A stretch of 16,589 nt of DNA from Thalassolituus sp. UBA674 (GTDB lineage Bacteria > Pseudomonadota > Gammaproteobacteria > Pseudomonadales > Oceanobacteraceae), in assembly GCA_002298335.1 (NCBI GenBank), contig DBNK01000013.1, positions 1-16,589 of the forward strand. Reading direction: 5' to 3'. The notes below the pieces were generated by a model. That model had not been told where the DNA came from and ran no database searches. It saw nothing but the letters and a program-made list of their open reading frames with translations. Both the position numbers and the translations under genes were made by a program. Positions 13,799 to 16,589 of the stretch are shown here, piece after piece; the stretch's first letter is position 1, and each line of letters opens with the position of its first letter.

Positions 13799-14463
13799 GT
13801 CTGGTAACCGCGACCATCCGCCGCGACCTGTTGCTGGCCGCCCGCAATCCCGGCGAATGGGCCAATCCACTGATGTTCTTCCTCATGGTGGCGGCCTTGT
13901 TTCCTCTGGCTGTGGACCCTGATCCCTCCTTCCTTGAAAAAATTGCCGGAGGTGTGATCTGGGTAGCAGCTTTACTCGCAACTCTGCTGTCACTGGATGG
14001 TCTCTACCGCCCGGATGTGGAGGATGGCTCGCTCGAACAATGGCTGGCCTCCGGCGAATCCCTGTACGGGCTGGCGTTGGGCAAGGCACTGGTGCACTGG
14101 TGCATCAGCGGTCTGCCACTGACGCTGATGTCGCCTTTGCTGGGGCTGATGCTGTCTCTGCCGGATGAGGCTTATGCCGCTCTGGTGCTGAGCCTGCTCA
14201 TTGGTACGCCGGTACTGAGTCTGCTGGGAGCGGTCGGTGCAGCCTTGACCGCAGGGGTGCGTGGTGGCGGTCTGCTGCTGTCCCTGCTGATCCTGCCGCT
14301 CTATATACCTGTGCTGATTTTTGCCGCCAGCGCGGTTTACCACGCGGGTATAGGAATGACGTACAATGGCCAGCTCGCGATGCTGGGTGCCATGCTGGCG
14401 CTGGCCATGGCGCTGACGCCTTTTGCGGCGGCAGCGGCCCTGAAGATTAATTTGTTACGGTAA
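13795..14463 (+). CDS. ccmB: Heme exporter membrane protein CcmB
   Basis: 222 residues (E. coli CcmB 220). Membrane subunit partnering CcmA; six hydrophobic segments can be seen, for example MFFLMVAALFPLAV, IWVAALLATLLSL, LPLTLMSPLLGLMLSL, LLIGTPVLSLLGAVGAALTAG, LLLSLLILPLYIPVLIFAASA and the C-terminal LAMLGAMLALAMALTPFAA. Family marks include the N-terminal IRRDLLLAARNPGEW and LYRPDVEDGSLEQ. It starts with GTG overlapping the ccmA TGA (GTGA), supported by GGGAGG six bases upstream, so translation is coupled. Confidence 0.95.
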   Translation: MSLVTATIRRDLLLAARNPGEWANPLMFFLMVAALFPLAVDPDPSFLEKIAGGVIWVAALLATLLSLDGLYRPDVEDGSLEQWLASGESLYGLALGKALVHWCISGLPLTLMSPLLGLMLSLPDEAYAALVLSLLIGTPVLSLLGAVGAALTAGVRGGGLLLSLLILPLYIPVLIFAASAVYHAGIGMTYNGQLAMLGAMLALAMALTPFAAAAALKINLLR

Positions 14464-14470
14464 AGAAGAT

Positions 14471-15217
14471 ATGTGGCAGTGGCTGAAACGCCTGTATCAC
14501 CGCCTCGGCTCACCGAAATGGTTTTATGAGATCAGTGCCCGCTGGATTCCCTGGCTGGTGGTACTGTCGGCGGTCGGCGCTGTCACCGGCATTGTCTGGG
14601 GGCTGGCCTATGCTCCGGCGGATTATCTGCAGGGCAACAGTTTCCGCATCATTTATATTCATGTGCCCGCGGCGATTCTGGCCCAGAGTGCCTACATGAT
14701 GATGGCGGTGGCCGGAGCTATCTACCTCATCTGGCGTATGAAGATGGCCGCCTGGGTGGCCAAGTGTATCGCTCCGATCGGGGCTTCCTTCTGCCTGATC
14801 GCGCTGCTCACCGGGGCCATCTGGGGTAAGCCGACCTGGGGCACCTGGTGGGTCTGGGATGCGCGCCTGACCTCTATGCTGATGCTGCTGTTTCTGTATT
14901 TCGGGGTGATGGCTCTGCAGCAGGCCATGGAATCGGAGGATTCATCCTTCCGTGCCGGTGCCATTCTGGCGCTGGTCGGCGTGGTGAATATCCCCATCAT
15001 CAAATACTCGGTGGAATGGTGGAATACCCTGCACCAGCCTGCCACGCTCAAACTGACTGAAAAGCCGTCAATGGATCCGGCGATGCTGTGGCCGCTGCTG
15101 ATCATGATAGTGACCACTTACGCCTTCTTTGCGCTGCTGGTTATTCTGCGTACCCGTAATGAGATTCTCTGGCATGAGCGCAAGCGCCAGTGGGTCCGTG
15201 AATTACTGGAGAAGTGA
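14471..15217 (+). CDS. ccmC: Heme-handling protein CcmC
   Basis: 248 residues. Integral membrane protein of the heme-handling family; it loads heme on CcmE. Six hydrophobic segments are visible. The tryptophan-rich WWD motif is intact at about 118-132 (WGKPTWGTWWVWDAR), and the two flanking heme-ligand histidines are H64 (IYIHVPAA) and H188 (WNTLHQPAT). Starts seven bases after the ccmB stop with AAAGAAG upstream. Its stop overlaps the ccmD start as TGATG. Confidence 0.97.
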   Translation: MWQWLKRLYHRLGSPKWFYEISARWIPWLVVLSAVGAVTGIVWGLAYAPADYLQGNSFRIIYIHVPAAILAQSAYMMMAVAGAIYLIWRMKMAAWVAKCIAPIGASFCLIALLTGAIWGKPTWGTWWVWDARLTSMLMLLFLYFGVMALQQAMESEDSSFRAGAILALVGVVNIPIIKYSVEWWNTLHQPATLKLTEKPSMDPAMLWPLLIMIVTTYAFFALLVILRTRNEILWHERKRQWVRELLEK

Positions 15218-15405
15218 TGGAATTTGAGTCGTTCAGTGAGTTTCTCGCCATGGGTCGCCATGGCTTCTACGTCTGGCTGTCGTACGGCCTGACTGCCGTT
15301 ATCATTGTTTACAACCTGCTGGTGCCGGTACTGCAGCGGCGCCGCCTAATCAAAGAGCAGGCCCAGCGTCTGCGCCGGGAGAAAACCGATGCACCCTCTG
15401 CGTAA
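15217..15405 (+). CDS. ccmD: Heme exporter small subunit CcmD
   Basis: 62 residues. Small single-span membrane protein that stabilises the CcmABC-CcmE complex. The N-terminal FLAMGRHGFYVWLSYG stretch is characteristic, followed by a hydrophobic helix (LTAVIIVYNLLVPVL) and a basic cytoplasmic tail (QRRRLIKEQAQRLRRE). The ATG at 15217 is preferred over the GTG at 15214 because TGGAG lies at a normal distance and it gives the TGATG overlap with ccmC. Its 3' end overlaps ccmE by 17 bases. Confidence 0.93.
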   Translation: MEFESFSEFLAMGRHGFYVWLSYGLTAVIIVYNLLVPVLQRRRLIKEQAQRLRREKTDAPSA

Positions 15406-15850
15406 AAAGCGCCTGACCCTGATCCTGTTTATGGTGGCCGCCGTTGGCACCGCCGTGGGTCTGGCCATGTACTCCCTCAGTGAGAACGTTAACCTGTTCC
15501 AGACGCCGACCGAGATCGCCAACGGTGAAGTACCGCCGGGACGGACCATCCGTGCTGGTGGTCTGGTGGTAGAAGGCAGCGTGGTGCGTGACGATGACGG
15601 TCTGGGTGTGACGTTTTATGTCACTGACGGTAATGCGGAAGTACCGATTTTTTATGAAGGCATTCTGCCGGACCTGTTCCGTGAAGGGCAGGGCATCGTC
15701 GCTCTCGGCCAGCTGGATACCAGTGGCCGTTTTGTAGCGTCGGAAGTACTTGCCAAACACGATGAAAACTACATGCCGCCTGAAGTGAAAGAAGCGCTGG
15801 AAAAAGCCCACCTTGATGGAAAAGAAGCCATGTCGGAGGCCAGCTACTGA
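15389..15850 (+). CDS. ccmE: Periplasmic heme chaperone CcmE
   Basis: 153 residues. Membrane-anchored chaperone that binds heme covalently and passes it to CcmF. An N-terminal signal anchor (LILFMVAAVGTAVGLAMYSL, about 11-30) is followed by a beta-barrel (OB-like) domain and the heme-binding motif LAKHDENYMPPEV, with heme-binding H124 and Y128. The charged tail to residue 153 is typical. The start overlaps the end of ccmD by 17 bases, in another frame, and the stop overlaps the ccmF start as TGATG. Confidence 0.97.
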   Translation: MHPLRKKRLTLILFMVAAVGTAVGLAMYSLSENVNLFQTPTEIANGEVPPGRTIRAGGLVVEGSVVRDDDGLGVTFYVTDGNAEVPIFYEGILPDLFREGQGIVALGQLDTSGRFVASEVLAKHDENYMPPEVKEALEKAHLDGKEAMSEASY

Positions 15851-16589
15851 TGCCTGAGCTCTATCTGCCGGAAATCGGCCAGATGGCCCTGATTCTGGCT
15901 CTGGTCTTTGCTGTACTGCAGGTATTTGTCCCTCTGACCGGTGTGCGCACCGGGCAGGTCTGGCTGATGAATTATGCCCGGCCACTGGCCATGGGGCAGG
16001 CGCTGTTTCTGGTTATTTCACTCGTGGTGCTGACCCTGTGCTTTCTCCACGATGATTTCTCGGTGGCCTATGTGGCGGCCAACAGCAACTCGCAGCTGCC
16101 TGTGCCTTATAAAGTCAGCGCTGTGTGGGGTGCCCACGAAGGATCACTGCTGCTGTGGGTGACCATGCTGGGTCTGTGGAGTGTGGCCGTGGCCCTGTTC
16201 AGCCGTTCGCTGCCGCTGGATATGGTGGCGCGGGTGCTGGGTGTGATGGGCATGGTGTCTGCCGGATTTATCCTCTTTACGGCAGAAACCTCCAACCCCT
16301 TTGAACGCATTCTGCCGTCGGCGCCGATGGACGGTGGTGACCTGAACCCCCTGCTGCAGGACTTCGGCCTGATCGTACATCCGCCGACGCTGTACATGGG
16401 TTACGTGGGGCTGTCAGTGGTGTTTGCCTTTGCCATTGCCGCGCTGATGAGTGGTCGTCTCGACGCCGCCTGGGCGCGCTGGTCCCGCCCATGGACTCTG
16501 GCCGCGTGGATCTTCCTGACCATAGGTATCGCGCTCGGCAGCTGGTGGGCGTATTACGAACTCGGCTGGGGCGGCTGGTGGTTCTGGGA
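15850..16589 (+). CDS. ccmF: Cytochrome c heme lyase subunit CcmF, 3'-truncated
   Basis: First 246 codons of about 650; the gene runs off the right edge and therefore has no stop here. CcmF joins heme from CcmE to apocytochrome c. Hydrophobic helices alternate with loops; WGAHEGSLLLW (93-103) is the conserved motif, and VHPPTLYMGY (176-185) carries H177, a heme ligand in the E. coli protein. The WWD motif begins at about 236 (ELGWGGWWFW) and the window ends on the two bases that begin its Asp codon. ATG 15850 overlaps the ccmE TGA. ccmG, ccmH and ccmI would be expected just downstream. Confidence 0.96.
   Translation, partial: MPELYLPEIGQMALILALVFAVLQVFVPLTGVRTGQVWLMNYARPLAMGQALFLVISLVVLTLCFLHDDFSVAYVAANSNSQLPVPYKVSAVWGAHEGSLLLWVTMLGLWSVAVALFSRSLPLDMVARVLGVMGMVSAGFILFTAETSNPFERILPSAPMDGGDLNPLLQDFGLIVHPPTLYMGYVGLSVVFAFAIAALMSGRLDAAWARWSRPWTLAAWIFLTIGIALGSWWAYYELGWGGWWFW

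Noticed and set aside
1..16589. Mobile elements, CRISPR, defence or biosynthetic cluster
   Set aside because: No transposase, integrase, repeat-spacer pattern, toxin-antitoxin pair or NRPS/PKS-type gene was seen; gene content looks like ordinary core chromosome.

Overview
The window looks like chromosome of a marine-type gammaproteobacterium, perhaps an Oceanospirillales or Pseudomonas relative. The basis is protein style only: a YiiP-like FieF, an OlsB-type acyltransferase, a YihG-type acyltransferase, GGDEF enzymes, a FliK-like/FlhB-C-terminal pair beside ccm genes, and moderately GC-rich coding sequence. No transposase, integrase, tRNA, rRNA, CRISPR array or phage gene is visible. Every complete gene reads through without an evident frameshift.

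Layout. (1) 1-1722, plus: the 3' part of fieF (cation efflux) overlaps an unrecognised exported protein with a low-complexity linker and a beta-rich, barrel-like C-terminus. (2) 1978-3246, plus: a six-helix membrane diguanylate cyclase. (3) 7472-3277, minus: ackA, pta and a PlsC/YihG-type acyltransferase form a tight operon (acetyl-CoA to acetyl phosphate to acetate, plus lysophospholipid acylation). (4) 7738-8679, plus: a receiver-GGDEF diguanylate cyclase, divergent from ackA and preceded by a possible 22-codon leader ORF. (5) 9485-8709, minus: an OlsB-like ornithine acyltransferase, divergent from (6) 9582-10145, an unrecognised exported protein. (7) 10338-11003, plus: a TetR regulator with a good promoter and a palindrome near its transcription start. 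(8) 13046-11005, minus: a FliK-like protein overlapping a stand-alone FlhB C-terminal-like protein, behind a sigma-28-like promoter. (9) 13154 to the right edge, plus: ccmABCDE and the first 246 codons of ccmF (cytochrome c maturation system I), tightly packed.

Working together. Two diguanylate cyclases flank the acetate operon, so cyclic-di-GMP synthesis sits beside the enzymes that set acetyl phosphate. Two lipid acyltransferases and the motility-type pair add envelope and surface themes. These links are inferred from neighbourhood only.

I did not find a clearly new multi-gene system. The best leads are the FliK-like/FlhB-C pair and its promoter abutting the start codon, the degenerate receiver cyclase beside ackA, and several well-formed dyads in intergenic DNA. 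No gene-free stretch exceeds 300 bases.
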